Assembly (NCBI GenBank): GCA_020848455.1
Contig: JADLAB010000446.1
Location: forward strand, 1 to 64,000
DNA length: 64,000 nucleotides
Direction of reading: 5' to 3'
Origin: Polyangiaceae bacterium
GTDB lineage: Bacteria; Myxococcota_A; Polyangia; Polyangiales; Polyangiaceae
The position numbers and the translations under genes are program-made. This document shows, piece after piece, positions 8,400-16,325 of this stretch (positions within the stretch are counted from its first letter, which is position 1; every line of letters begins with the position of its first letter). Under the pieces are notes generated by a model. That model did not search any database and was not told the DNA's origin. It saw nothing but the letters and a program-made list of their open reading frames with translations.

Positions 8400-10007
8400 G
8401 TGCACGCGCGAGCGGGCGAGAGGCGATCGCGAAGGCAGGCCTCGCGTGGGTCTCGCCGCCGCCCCGCTCGCCGGGCGCGCCGCGCGTGCGCCGCGGTGGC
8501 CGCCGTCCTGTGCGCATGCGCCGCGCTGCCCGCGCTCGCGCAGCCGGTCGCGCCCGACGAGCCGGGTGACGGCGCGGGCGGGCAAGCACCCGCGGAGCCC
8601 GCGTCACCGGCGGCACTGGACGCGCCCACGGCGCCCGCGTCACCGGCGGCGCAGGACTCGCCCGCGGCGACGCCGACCGAAGGCGTCGCGGCGCTCGTGC
8701 TGCCCGTGAAGCTCACCGGCAAGCGCTGGCATGGCGCCGACGCTCTGCGCCTCGCGCTCGACACGGAGCTCAGCGACACCGCGCAGGATCTCGGCCTGCT
8801 CGTCGACGTGGCCGAGGGCGCGGCCCTGCGCGAGCGCGAGATCGGCGAGCTCGACCTCGCGGACCTCGCGCGCGCGCGGAAGCTCCTCGTCATCCAGCCG
8901 CTGGTCGCGCTCGGGGCCGACCGCGGCGAGCCCGTGGAGCTGCGCCTCGTCGCGGCGCGTCCCGGCGCGCGCAACCTCGCCTACCGCATCGAGCGGGTGG
9001 CCTACGACGACGCCGTGGTGCGCGCCGCCTCGATGCTGCGCGACGTCGCGAGCGAGGCGCCGCCGCGGCCCGCCCCTCGCCCTCGCCCCGGCGCGGGCGA
9101 GCCGGAGGGCGAGCCCGAGAAGAGTCCCGGTCGCGCGGTGCTCGTCGCTCACGGCACGGCCCTCGGTGGCTTCATCGGCTACTCGATCCAGCGCTCGGCG
9201 CGCAGCGACGACCCGCGCCTGCTCTTCCCGCTGATGGCCGTCGGCGCCGGAGTCGGCCTCGGCTCCGCGGTCATCATCGCCGACGAGTGGGATCTCGGCG
9301 TCGGGGACGCCTGGTACCTGGCTGCCGGCGCGTGGTGGCCCGCGGTGGCCGGACACCTCATCTACGGCGGGCGCTTCGCGGGCCGCTCGGGCTCCGACGC
9401 GAGCGAGGCCTGGAGCTTCGGGCTCGTCGCGTCGACGACCGGCGTCACGCTCGCGGCCGTCGCCACGCTGCCCCACCCGATGCGCGAGGGCGGCGCCGTG
9501 CTCGCCCACTCGGGCGGCGCGCTCGGCACGCTCACCGGCGGCCTCGTGCAGGTCGCGGTCGATGGCTCGGTCGAGGCGATGCCGCTCGCCGGCATGGGCT
9601 ACGGCGCCGCCGCGGGCTGGCTCGTCGCCGCCACGAGCGCCATCCACGTGCCCGAGCTCCCGCCGCTCCGCATGCTCACGGTCGATCTCGGGATCGTGCT
9701 CGGCGGGCTCGCGGGCGCCTCGGCGGCGAGCCCCTTGCTCTTCGCCGAGCCGAGCAAGCTCGAGGTGCGGGGCTGGGTCGGCGCCACCGGCGCGGGCATG
9801 CTCGCCGGCGGGCTGCTCGCGGGCTTCCTCTCGGAGCCCGACGCGCCCACCGAGGGCGAGCCGACCGAGCCCGAGGCGGCCGAGGCCGCCCGGAGCGGGC
9901 CCGCGGACATCGTCGCGCGCCTTCAGCTGCCCGAGCCGACGGTGCTCGGCGAGTCGGCCGACGGGCGCCCCGTACCGGGAGTGGTGCTCCGTGGCGAGCT
10001 CTGGTAG
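8400..10007 (+). CDS. Membrane protein of unknown function with signal sequence
   Basis: A 535-residue protein with a GTG start at 8400, five bases after the preceding stop; GAGGA overlapping that stop can serve as ribosome-binding site. It has an Arg-rich N-terminus, a hydrophobic export segment ending LPALAQ, and a Pro/Ala linker. A soluble domain follows (about 85-215) with LRLALDTELSDTAQDLG and ARKLLVIQPLVALG motifs. The C-terminal half (about 240-480) is a series of Gly/Ala-rich hydrophobic segments such as GFIGYS and GLGSAVIIADEWDLG. The Gly-rich hydrophobic pattern may be several membrane helices. No family recognised. It is probably co-transcribed with the barrel protein upstream and overlaps the start of the pseudouridine synthase downstream. 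Confidence 0.75.
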   Translation: MHARAGERRSRRQASRGSRRRPARRARRACAAVAAVLCACAALPALAQPVAPDEPGDGAGGQAPAEPASPAALDAPTAPASPAAQDSPAATPTEGVAALVLPVKLTGKRWHGADALRLALDTELSDTAQDLGLLVDVAEGAALREREIGELDLADLARARKLLVIQPLVALGADRGEPVELRLVAARPGARNLAYRIERVAYDDAVVRAASMLRDVASEAPPRPAPRPRPGAGEPEGEPEKSPGRAVLVAHGTALGGFIGYSIQRSARSDDPRLLFPLMAVGAGVGLGSAVIIADEWDLGVGDAWYLAAGAWWPAVAGHLIYGGRFAGRSGSDASEAWSFGLVASTTGVTLAAVATLPHPMREGGAVLAHSGGALGTLTGGLVQVAVDGSVEAMPLAGMGYGAAAGWLVAATSAIHVPELPPLRMLTVDLGIVLGGLAGASAASPLLFAEPSKLEVRGWVGATGAGMLAGGLLAGFLSEPDAPTEGEPTEPEAAEAARSGPADIVARLQLPEPTVLGESADGRPVPGVVLRGELW

Positions 10008-10974
10008 CAGCCGCCGCGGCCCGGGCGACGTGACCTTCGCCGTCCTGCCGGCCGAGGACGGCGAGCGGCTCGACAAGCTCCTCGCGCGCGCGGTGCCGTG
10101 GCTCGGGCGGAGCGGCGCCCGCTCGCTCGTCGCGGCGGGGCAGATCGTCCTGACGCGCGACGGGCGCAGCCACCGCCCGCGCAAGGGCGACGCCTGCCGG
10201 GCCGGCGACGTCGTGCGCGCCGAGCTCGCGGCGCCGAGCCTCGCGGCCGTGCCCGAGCCCGCCCTGGCCCTCACGGTCGTCCACGAGACCGAGCTCCTCG
10301 TCGTCTGCGACAAGCCGGCGGGCCAGCCGACCGCTCCCTTGCGGCCGGGCGAGACGGGCACCCTCGCCAACGCGCTCGTGGCGCGCTACCCGGAGATGCA
10401 GGGCGTGGGCTTCTCGCCGCGCGAGCCCGGCCTCGTGCACCGGCTCGACACCGGCACCTCCGGCCTCGTGCTCGCGGCGCGCTCGGCGCAGGCCTTCGCG
10501 GCCCTGCGCGGCCTGCTCGAGGCGGGCGCGCTCGACAAGCGCTACCTGCTCGTGTGCCGCGCCGAGGGGCTCGCGGCCCGCGGTCGCATCGAGGTGCCGC
10601 TCTCGGCCGGCACCGGCAAGGACCGGGCCCGCACGCGCGCGTGGCCCGAGGGCCACCCGGGCCGTGAGCGCGACGTCGAGCTCCGCCCGGCGCGCACCGA
10701 CTACGAGGTGCGGCGGCGCGTCGGCGACTGGGCCCTCGTCGAGGCGCGCGCCGCGCGTGCGTTTCGCCACCAGATCCGCGCCCACTTCGCGGCCCTCGGT
10801 CACCCGATCGCCGGCGACGAGCTCTACGGCGGGGCGCGAGTCCCGGGCCTCACGCGCCAGGCCCTGCACGCGAGCCGGCTCGCCTACGCGGGCGACGCAC
10901 GCATCGAGGCCTTCGCGGTCGAGAGCGAGCTGCCGGACGACGTGGTGGCGCTTCTCGCCTCTGCCAGCCGCTGA
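9991..10974 (+). CDS. RluA-family RNA pseudouridine synthase
   Basis: A 327-residue protein. Residues 18-80 look like an S4-type RNA-binding domain (AEDGERLDKLLARAV, then GRSGARSLVAAGQIVL). The catalytic domain has the RluA signature HRLDTGTSGLVL with catalytic Asp153, followed by KRYL and a C-terminal RAFRHQIRAHFAALGHPIAGDELYG block. It isomerises uridine to pseudouridine in rRNA or tRNA; which position (RluC, RluD or another) cannot be assigned. The GTG at 9991 overlaps the upstream gene by 17 bases; a second GTG at 10030 would remove 13 residues and is also possible. It ends four bases from the convergent transglutaminase gene. Confidence 0.9.
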   Translation: MASSGSSRRGPGDVTFAVLPAEDGERLDKLLARAVPWLGRSGARSLVAAGQIVLTRDGRSHRPRKGDACRAGDVVRAELAAPSLAAVPEPALALTVVHETELLVVCDKPAGQPTAPLRPGETGTLANALVARYPEMQGVGFSPREPGLVHRLDTGTSGLVLAARSAQAFAALRGLLEAGALDKRYLLVCRAEGLAARGRIEVPLSAGTGKDRARTRAWPEGHPGRERDVELRPARTDYEVRRRVGDWALVEARAARAFRHQIRAHFAALGHPIAGDELYGGARVPGLTRQALHASRLAYAGDARIEAFAVESELPDDVVALLASASR

Positions 10975-10978
10975 CGGC

Positions 10979-13900
10979 CTAGCCCCTGTTCCCCTTGGGC
11001 ACGAAGCGCACCCCCCGCTGCATCATGCGGTCGATGCCCTGCAGCCACGCGCGCCAGGCCTTGTAGTCCGCGACCGGGATGCGGCCCTGCACGATGCCGA
11101 CCTCGCGCCGCAAGACGACCGTGTCCTTCTTCTTGCCGGGCTCGTACACGAGCTTCACCGTGCCGAAGGGCGAGATCTGCTCCGGCACGTCGGGCGGCAG
11201 CGGGGCGAGCTCGTAGCCGTCGGGCGGCACGATCTCGATCTCGCTCGCGTAGCGCCGCGGCGCGAGCTGCATCGGCAGGAGCACGGGCTGGGTGCGCTCG
11301 ACGAGCGGCGCGAGCCGCGTCGTGAACGGCATGGTGGACGCGGCCGTCACGATGAGCTCCTCACCCTCGCGCCGCGCGAGCGCCGCCACGTCCGCGTGGT
11401 AGCCGAGCAGGGCCGCACCCGCCGGCAGGCTCGTGTCGAAGCTCACGTCGGGCGCCACCTTGGCCGCCGGGAACCAGTCGGACACGAGGTGCTGCTCGAC
11501 CCACTGCGCGCGCGCGTCGGGCTGGCGCAGGGCGTTGCGCAGCATGAACGCGAGGTCGCCCGTGTGACGCTCGCTCGCGGTGAGGGTGCCGGCGCCGTCG
11601 GCGCGCAGCTCGATGCGCAGCCGCGACTCCGAGCCGTGCTCGCCGACGCCCGCCGCCGGCGTGTCGATCGGCCGCGCCGCGGCGGGCATCCCCGGGACGG
11701 GCTCGACGAACAGCGCCATGGCGCCGGAGTCCATCGACGGCAGGGGGCCGATGCGGCTCTCCGGGCTCGTCGCGTCGAGGTAGCGCCCGGGCGACTGGCC
11801 ATCTGCGTGCAGGTAGACGATGCCGTGGTCGAACATCGGGACCGCGACCGCCTCGCTGCGCAGGATCGACGGCTGGGAGGTGTGGCGCGTCTGCATCAGC
11901 ACCTCGGTGGCCTGGATGCCGACCGCCTTCAGCAGGCTGATGAGCAGCATCGCCTTGTCGTCGCAGTCGCCCTGGCGCCGCGCGAGCAGCTGCTGCGGGC
12001 GATTGGGCAGCCACCACTCGCCGGACACGAAGTTCACGTAGCGGATGTCGTCGGCCACGAAGTCGAACAGGCGCTCGACCTTGTCGGTGCGGCTCGTCGC
12101 GCCCGCGGTGAGCTTCTCGGCCAGGCGGCGGATCTGCTCGTCGGGCTCGGTGAAGCCCGCGGTGGCGCCGCGGTACCAGCCGAGGAAGACCTCCCAGCTC
12201 GGGAAGGCCGAGCCGACGACGACCGGCAGGCGCTCCGACAGGGGGGGCGCGAAGGGCTCGGCGGGCACGACCGGCGGCGCCTCCCAGACGAGCCGCGTGA
12301 CGCGCCGCCCGTTCTCCTCGTGGTCCTCGCGCTTGTCGGGCTTGCCCCCGAGCACGTCGAAGGGCAGGGGCTGACCGACGGGCGCGTCGATCACGACCTC
12401 GTTGTAGAGCACCGGGCGGTCGTCCGTCGAGCCCACGTAGTCGATGAAGTAGAAGGGCGCGTCGCCCCGGCGGCCGACCGGGCCGGGCGTCCAGGTGCGG
12501 ACGGCCACCTCGACCACGTCGCCCGCGTGGAGCTTCGGCCAGAGCACGCGCGGACCGCTCGCGTCCTGCTCCTGCGGGCCGACGACGCTGCCGTCCGTGC
12601 GGTGCACGCGCGCCAGGACGAGCTCGGTCTGCGGCCCGCGCGCCGGGAAGCGCTCGTAGCGTTCGCCCTCGGTGCGCGGCTCCACCACGATCTCGCGCGC
12701 GTAGTGCATGAGCTGCGAGACCCGCTTGTCCTCGTGGAAGGTCACGACCCGACGCCAGTGGAGCTCGCGCTCGAACTCGAGCCCCACCCGGGCCGGGCGC
12801 TGCTTGCCGCGCGCCAGGAACGTGGCGGCCGGCTCGAGGTACGCCTCGTCCCGCGGGCGCGGCCGTGCCCCGTCTTCGACCTCGGTCTTGCGGTAGTCGA
12901 GCTCGGCCGCCACGGCCGCGTCGCCTGGCTTCAGGGCCCGCGCCCGGTCGAGCGCCGCGCGGGCCCGCTCGTCGCCGTCGGGTGCGCCGAGGGCGTAGAG
13001 CGCGTGCCCGAGCCCGCGGTGCGCGTCGGCGAGGTTGGGCGACAGCACCGCCGCGAGCGCGTAGGCCTCGGCGGCGGCACGGCGTCGACCTGCGTCGAGC
13101 AGGCGCCCGGCGATCGACGCGACCTGGCGCGCGTCGCTCTGCAGGCAGAGCACGCGCCGGGCCGCGCGCTCGAGCTCCTCGCCGCCGAGCGGCTCGAAGG
13201 CCGCGACGTAGGCAGGATCGAGGGCGTCCGGCTGCAGCGCCGCGAGCCGCTGGCGGAGCGCCAGGTGCTGCATGGGGTCGCTGCGCTCGGTGAGCTGCGC
13301 GAGCGTGCGCCAGGTGGCCAGAGGCGTCCGGTCGCCCTGCTCCTCGGAGAGCGCCACGAGATCGCGCAGCGCCTGCTCGCGCAGCCCGCTGCCGCCGAGC
13401 CCGAGCAGCACGCGCGCCCGGAGCAGGCGCGCCTCGGGGTCGCGCGCGAGGCCGGGCGCCAGCTGTCCCAGCGTGGCGTGCGCCAGATCGGACAGCTGCG
13501 CGCCGAGGCGCGAGCGCGTCAGGGCGCGCAGGCTGAAGCTCACGGTGGCCTGGTCCCCCGCGTCGCGCGCGCGCTCGAGCGCCTGGTTGAGCCAGCCGCT
13601 GCGGTTGGCGCCGAACTGCGACAGGGTCGCGGCGAGCCCGAGCTCGTCCGCGGTCGTGTCGGCGGCCCCGGCGACGTGATCGAGCAGGCCCGGCGCCTGG
13701 GCGCTGCGCAGGTTCTCCGCGCCCCCGAGCGAGCGGACCACCGCCGCGGCCAGCCGTTGCGTGAGGCTCGGCGCGTCGCCGAGGGCGAGCGTCTGCTCGA
13801 GCAGGGTCGGTACGCGCTCGGCGCTCGTGGTCGGTGGTGCGCTCGCGCGCGCGGCCTGGAGCGCGGCGAGGTCGGAGCTCGTCGCGACCGCGGCCGGCCG

Positions 13901-14803
13901 CCCCTCGCCGTCGGCGAAGTGGACGCGCACGCGCCCGGCGTCGAGCAGGGCCGCCGTGCAGATCTTGAGCGTGAGCACGTGGGCCCCGGCGCCCGTCGCG
14001 AGGCGCACCGCGGCGCGATCGAGCACGAGCTTCGGCTGCACCTCCTCGCCCGTCACGACGTCCGCTCCGTCCCAGGTGGCGCGGAACGCGCCCGAGGCGG
14101 CGATGTAGAGCGTGAGCCCGCTCGTCGCCGAGGGCGGGACGGTGACGAGGCTCGACAGGTAGCTGCACGACTCCTTGCGGGGCGCGACGTAGAGATCGAG
14201 CGGCAGGCCACGCGCCGTCACCGAGGCCGGCAGGCTGCGGCGGTAGCGCACCTCGAAGGTACCCCACGAGAAGTCGGCCTTCGTGAAGTCGTGGTCGGCG
14301 CGCTCCGGGCCTTCGCGGCGGCCGAGGCCTCCGCCCGTGTCCTCGAAGGGCCCGAGAATCGCGTAGCTCGTGACCATGCCCCCGGGGTCGACGGGTCCGT
14401 CGCGCCCGAGCTCGAGGTCGCCGCGCCAGCTCTCGTCCGCCGCGGCCGGCTCGAGCACGCGCCCGAGCCAGCGCGCCTCGTGGGCGAGCGGCGAAGCGCC
14501 GGCGCCGATCGCGACGAGGCCCTCGCGGACCTTGCCTTGGCTCGCCTCCTGGTGCATCGCCGCGGCGAGGACCAGGCGCGCGAGCGCGTCCGGGCCTTGC
14601 TGGCGGGCCGCCTCGAGGGCCAGCTCCACCGTCTCGTCCACCGTCGCCCCGGTCCAGCGCGGCGCGGCCGCTGCCTCGCCCGCGCCGAGGCCGACGAGCG
14701 CCGCCGCGAGCGCGCCGAGCGCACGCACCGCGCCGGCGCGGCGGCAGAGCGGGCGCCGAGGCCGGGGAACGCGGGCGCGGCGGGGGTCCGAGATCGGATG
14801 CAT
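10979..14803 (-). CDS. DUF3857 and transglutaminase-like domain protein with TPR region
   Basis: A 1,274-residue exported protein. An Arg-rich, then Ala-rich N-terminus (ending GAGEAAAAP) suggests a signal peptide. A long helical, TPR-like region follows, then a DUF3857-type beta domain. The transglutaminase core has catalytic Cys947 in QGDCDDKAML, a His in FDHGIVYL and an Asp in YLDATSPES, so the Cys-His-Asp triad is intact. Family proteins with this architecture are common in Bacteroidetes and Myxococcota and are mostly uncharacterised; peptide cross-linking or protease activity is inference. The ATG at 14803 was preferred over the TTG at 14821 because TATGTA lies exactly six bases upstream, the spacing seen at other leaderless starts here. 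Divergent from the gene at 14881. Confidence 0.88.
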   Translation of the reverse strand: MHPISDPRRARVPRPRRPLCRRAGAVRALGALAAALVGLGAGEAAAAPRWTGATVDETVELALEAARQQGPDALARLVLAAAMHQEASQGKVREGLVAIGAGASPLAHEARWLGRVLEPAAADESWRGDLELGRDGPVDPGGMVTSYAILGPFEDTGGGLGRREGPERADHDFTKADFSWGTFEVRYRRSLPASVTARGLPLDLYVAPRKESCSYLSSLVTVPPSATSGLTLYIAASGAFRATWDGADVVTGEEVQPKLVLDRAAVRLATGAGAHVLTLKICTAALLDAGRVRVHFADGEGRPAAVATSSDLAALQAARASAPPTTSAERVPTLLEQTLALGDAPSLTQRLAAAVVRSLGGAENLRSAQAPGLLDHVAGAADTTADELGLAATLSQFGANRSGWLNQALERARDAGDQATVSFSLRALTRSRLGAQLSDLAHATLGQLAPGLARDPEARLLRARVLLGLGGSGLREQALRDLVALSEEQGDRTPLATWRTLAQLTERSDPMQHLALRQRLAALQPDALDPAYVAAFEPLGGEELERAARRVLCLQSDARQVASIAGRLLDAGRRRAAAEAYALAAVLSPNLADAHRGLGHALYALGAPDGDERARAALDRARALKPGDAAVAAELDYRKTEVEDGARPRPRDEAYLEPAATFLARGKQRPARVGLEFERELHWRRVVTFHEDKRVSQLMHYAREIVVEPRTEGERYERFPARGPQTELVLARVHRTDGSVVGPQEQDASGPRVLWPKLHAGDVVEVAVRTWTPGPVGRRGDAPFYFIDYVGSTDDRPVLYNEVVIDAPVGQPLPFDVLGGKPDKREDHEENGRRVTRLVWEAPPVVPAEPFAPPLSERLPVVVGSAFPSWEVFLGWYRGATAGFTEPDEQIRRLAEKLTAGATSRTDKVERLFDFVADDIRYVNFVSGEWWLPNRPQQLLARRQGDCDDKAMLLISLLKAVGIQATEVLMQTRHTSQPSILRSEAVAVPMFDHGIVYLHADGQSPGRYLDATSPESRIGPLPSMDSGAMALFVEPVPGMPAAARPIDTPAAGVGEHGSESRLRIELRADGAGTLTASERHTGDLAFMLRNALRQPDARAQWVEQHLVSDWFPAAKVAPDVSFDTSLPAGAALLGYHADVAALARREGEELIVTAASTMPFTTRLAPLVERTQPVLLPMQLAPRRYASEIEIVPPDGYELAPLPPDVPEQISPFGTVKLVYEPGKKKDTVVLRREVGIVQGRIPVADYKAWRAWLQGIDRMMQRGVRFVPKGNRG

Positions 14804-14844
14804 TCCCACTACATAGCGCAAAGGCCCGCGAGGGTGGCGGTTGC

Positions 14845-14874
14845 TTGGCCCGCGCGACCCACGCGGCGTAGCGT
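14845..14874 (+). promoter_or_regulatory. Leaderless promoter of the gene at 14881
   Basis: TTGGCC (14845-14850) and TAGCGT (14869-14874) are 18 bp apart. Only six bases separate the -10 from the GTG at 14881, so transcription should begin at the start codon itself. The arrangement TAGCGT-six bases-GTG recurs at 44280-44294. Confidence 0.5.
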
Positions 14875-14880
14875 GCCCAG

Positions 14881-15309
14881 GTGCACCCGGTACGCCTCGC
14901 CGTCTTTCTGCTCGCGCTGCTCGCGGGCGCGCTCGCGCCGCGGGTCGCCGCGGCCGAGTCGCGGGTGCTCTGGTCGAGCGTCGAGGTCCGCGCGGGGGAC
15001 GACGCGCAGCGCGTGGGCGAGCGCCTGCGCACGGCGCTGCGGCGCGCCAGCCGGCACGCCAAGTGGGGCAAGGGCCGGCACCTCGTCCTCAGCGCGCGCG
15101 TCACGCACTTCGACTGGGAGCGCGGCGACGGCGTCCTGCGGCTGAGCTGCACCGTCGTCGCGCGCATCGGCGGTGGCCAGGGCGCCCGCTCGCGCATCCG
15201 CATGGGCGGCCGGCCCGAGGAGCGCGCCAAGCTCGAGAAACAGGTCCTCGGGATCGTGGCCAACGGCCTCGTGACCCGGCTGTCCGAGCTCGCCCGCGCC
15301 GAGCGCTGA
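14881..15309 (+). CDS. Small secreted protein of unknown function
   Basis: A 142-residue protein with a GTG start, placed by the leaderless promoter. A textbook signal peptide (MHPVRLAVFLLALLAG, cleavage after RVAAA) precedes a compact Arg/Val-rich domain (LVLSARVTHFDWERGDGVLRLSCTVVARI). One Cys lies in the mature part. It resembles small periplasmic proteins that begin with a strand-rich half and end in a long helix (LEKQVLGIVANGLVTRLSELAR). No named family recognised. Followed immediately by a GC-rich hairpin. Confidence 0.75.
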   Translation: MHPVRLAVFLLALLAGALAPRVAAAESRVLWSSVEVRAGDDAQRVGERLRTALRRASRHAKWGKGRHLVLSARVTHFDWERGDGVLRLSCTVVARIGGGQGARSRIRMGGRPEERAKLEKQVLGIVANGLVTRLSELARAER

Positions 15310-15310
15310 G

Positions 15311-15331
15311 CCCCGCCGCCCGGGGGCGGGG
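15311..15331 (+). terminator. GC-rich hairpin after the gene ending 15309
   Basis: CCCCGCC (15311-15317) pairs perfectly with GGCGGGG (15325-15331) across a seven-base loop, starting two bases after the stop codon. No T-run follows, so its efficiency as an intrinsic terminator is uncertain. Confidence 0.4.
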
Positions 15332-15401
15332 CGGAGGCCGACCGGCCGCGTGCTTGACGGTGCGCATCGTGGTGCCTCTGGCTTCGTGCTAAGCGACGCC
15401 C

Positions 15402-15884
15402 ATGCCCGTCGAGTTCGACCGCATGCTGGCGGCGCTGTTCGAAGAGGAAGATCAGGCGCGCTCCATGGCGCGGACGCTGATGGACGAGGCGCGCACGAGC
15501 GTGCAGGCCGCCGCGGCCGAGCGCACGCGCCTGCTCGCGTTCATGCAGGGGCCGCTCGAGAGCCACATGGTCTACGAGGAGGACTTCATCTTCCCGCTGC
15601 TCAAGGACCACGGTCTCGAGGCGGAGGTGGCGGTGTGCGGCAAGCACCACCGCCGCCTGCGCGAGCTGCGCCAGGCGCTCGGCGCGACCGAGCGCCCCGA
15701 GGAGATCGCGCCCATCATCTTCGAGACGGCGCGGCTCATGCTGCACCACACGAACTTCGAGGGGGACTACATCTACCCCGAGCTGTCGCGCGATCAGTGG
15801 CGCGCCCTGATGCGTCAGACCCGTGAGCTCGAAAGGGAGCGGGCCTCGCAGGTGGGCCTCGCCGAGCCACCCACCGACGAGTGA
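15402..15884 (+). CDS. Hemerythrin-like HHE cation-binding protein
   Basis: A 160-residue all-helical protein with the HHE pattern: His55 with Glu59/Glu60 (SHMVYEEDFIFP), His82/His83 (GKHHRRL) and His116 with Glu120 (LHHTNFEGDYIYP). These ligands fit a di-iron hemerythrin-like bundle that may bind oxygen or sense iron, nitric oxide or oxygen. No signal peptide, so cytoplasmic. TAAGCG at 15390-15395 sits six bases before the ATG, like the other leaderless starts, but no -35 is visible. It converges on nuoK across the inverted-repeat element at 15887-16005. Confidence 0.85.
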   Translation: MPVEFDRMLAALFEEEDQARSMARTLMDEARTSVQAAAAERTRLLAFMQGPLESHMVYEEDFIFPLLKDHGLEAEVAVCGKHHRRLRELRQALGATERPEEIAPIIFETARLMLHHTNFEGDYIYPELSRDQWRALMRQTRELERERASQVGLAEPPTDE

Positions 15885-15886
15885 GC

Positions 15887-16005
15887 AACCACTGAGACAC
15901 GGAATCACGGAGAGCGGCTCGCAGCCGGCAGCGTTCGGAGATCCCTCCGTGTCACGCTCCGTGGCTCCGTGACTCCGTGGTTCTGCTGGTGCCGCTGCGA
16001 GCCGC
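15887..16005. repeat. Interleaved inverted-repeat element between convergent genes
   Basis: Two inverted repeats interleave. Repeat A: 15887-15914 matches the reverse complement of 15955-15982 at about 23 of 28 positions; its unit is a CACGGAG-type heptad repeated in the left arm and several times over 15945-15982. Repeat B: GCGGCTCGCAGC (15914-15925) is a perfect 12-base match to the reverse complement of 15994-16005. The order A-B-A'-B' gives a pseudoknot topology in RNA, or two alternative hairpins. It fills the gap between the hemerythrin and nuoK stop codons, so a bidirectional terminator role is plausible; the CACGGAG repeats look like a dispersed intergenic element. Confidence 0.6.
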
Positions 16006-16011
16006 GCCGCT

Positions 16012-16320
16012 TCAGTGCCGCAGCGAGGTCAGCTTGTCGGCCATGATGCTGCGGTAGTTCCGGTACACGTTGAGCACGATGGCGAGCGCGATGGCGGCCT
16101 CGCTCGCCGCCAGCACGATGATGAACACCGTGAACACCTGGCCGCTCACGCCGCCCACGACGAAGTGGTCGAAGGCGATGAAGTTGAGCGCCGCGGCGTT
16201 CAGGATGAGCTCGACGCCGAGCAGGATGCCCACGGTGTTGCGCCGCGTCATCACCGTGAGCAGGCCGAGGCCGAACAGCACGGCGGCGACGGTGAGGTAG
16301 TGGAACAGCCCGATCTCCAT
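16012..16320 (-). CDS. nuoK: NADH-quinone oxidoreductase subunit K
   Basis: A 102-residue integral membrane protein with three hydrophobic helices. LFGLGLLTVMTRRNTVGILLGVELILNAAALNF contains the conserved helix-2 Glu of NuoK (GVELILNA), and EAAIALAIV carries the helix-3 Glu. Length matches the family (about 100). It is a proton-pumping membrane subunit of complex I, next to NuoJ. The ATG at 16320 lies five bases after the nuoJ stop. The rest of the nuo operon is not here: the neighbours are a hemerythrin gene and a HEAT-repeat gene. Confidence 0.95.
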   Translation of the reverse strand: MEIGLFHYLTVAAVLFGLGLLTVMTRRNTVGILLGVELILNAAALNFIAFDHFVVGGVSGQVFTVFIIVLAASEAAIALAIVLNVYRNYRSIMADKLTSLRH

Positions 16321-16325
16321 CGATC

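Noticed and set aside
10664-15145. Plus-strand open frame of about 1,490 codons across 10664-15145
   Set aside because: It is antisense to the transglutaminase gene, has Arg/Leu/His-rich composition without domains, and arises from GC-rich third positions.
15354-15395. Promoter TTGACG with TAAGCG for the hemerythrin gene
   Set aside because: The spacing is 30 bp, too long for a sigma-70-type promoter, so only the -10-like hexamer was mentioned.
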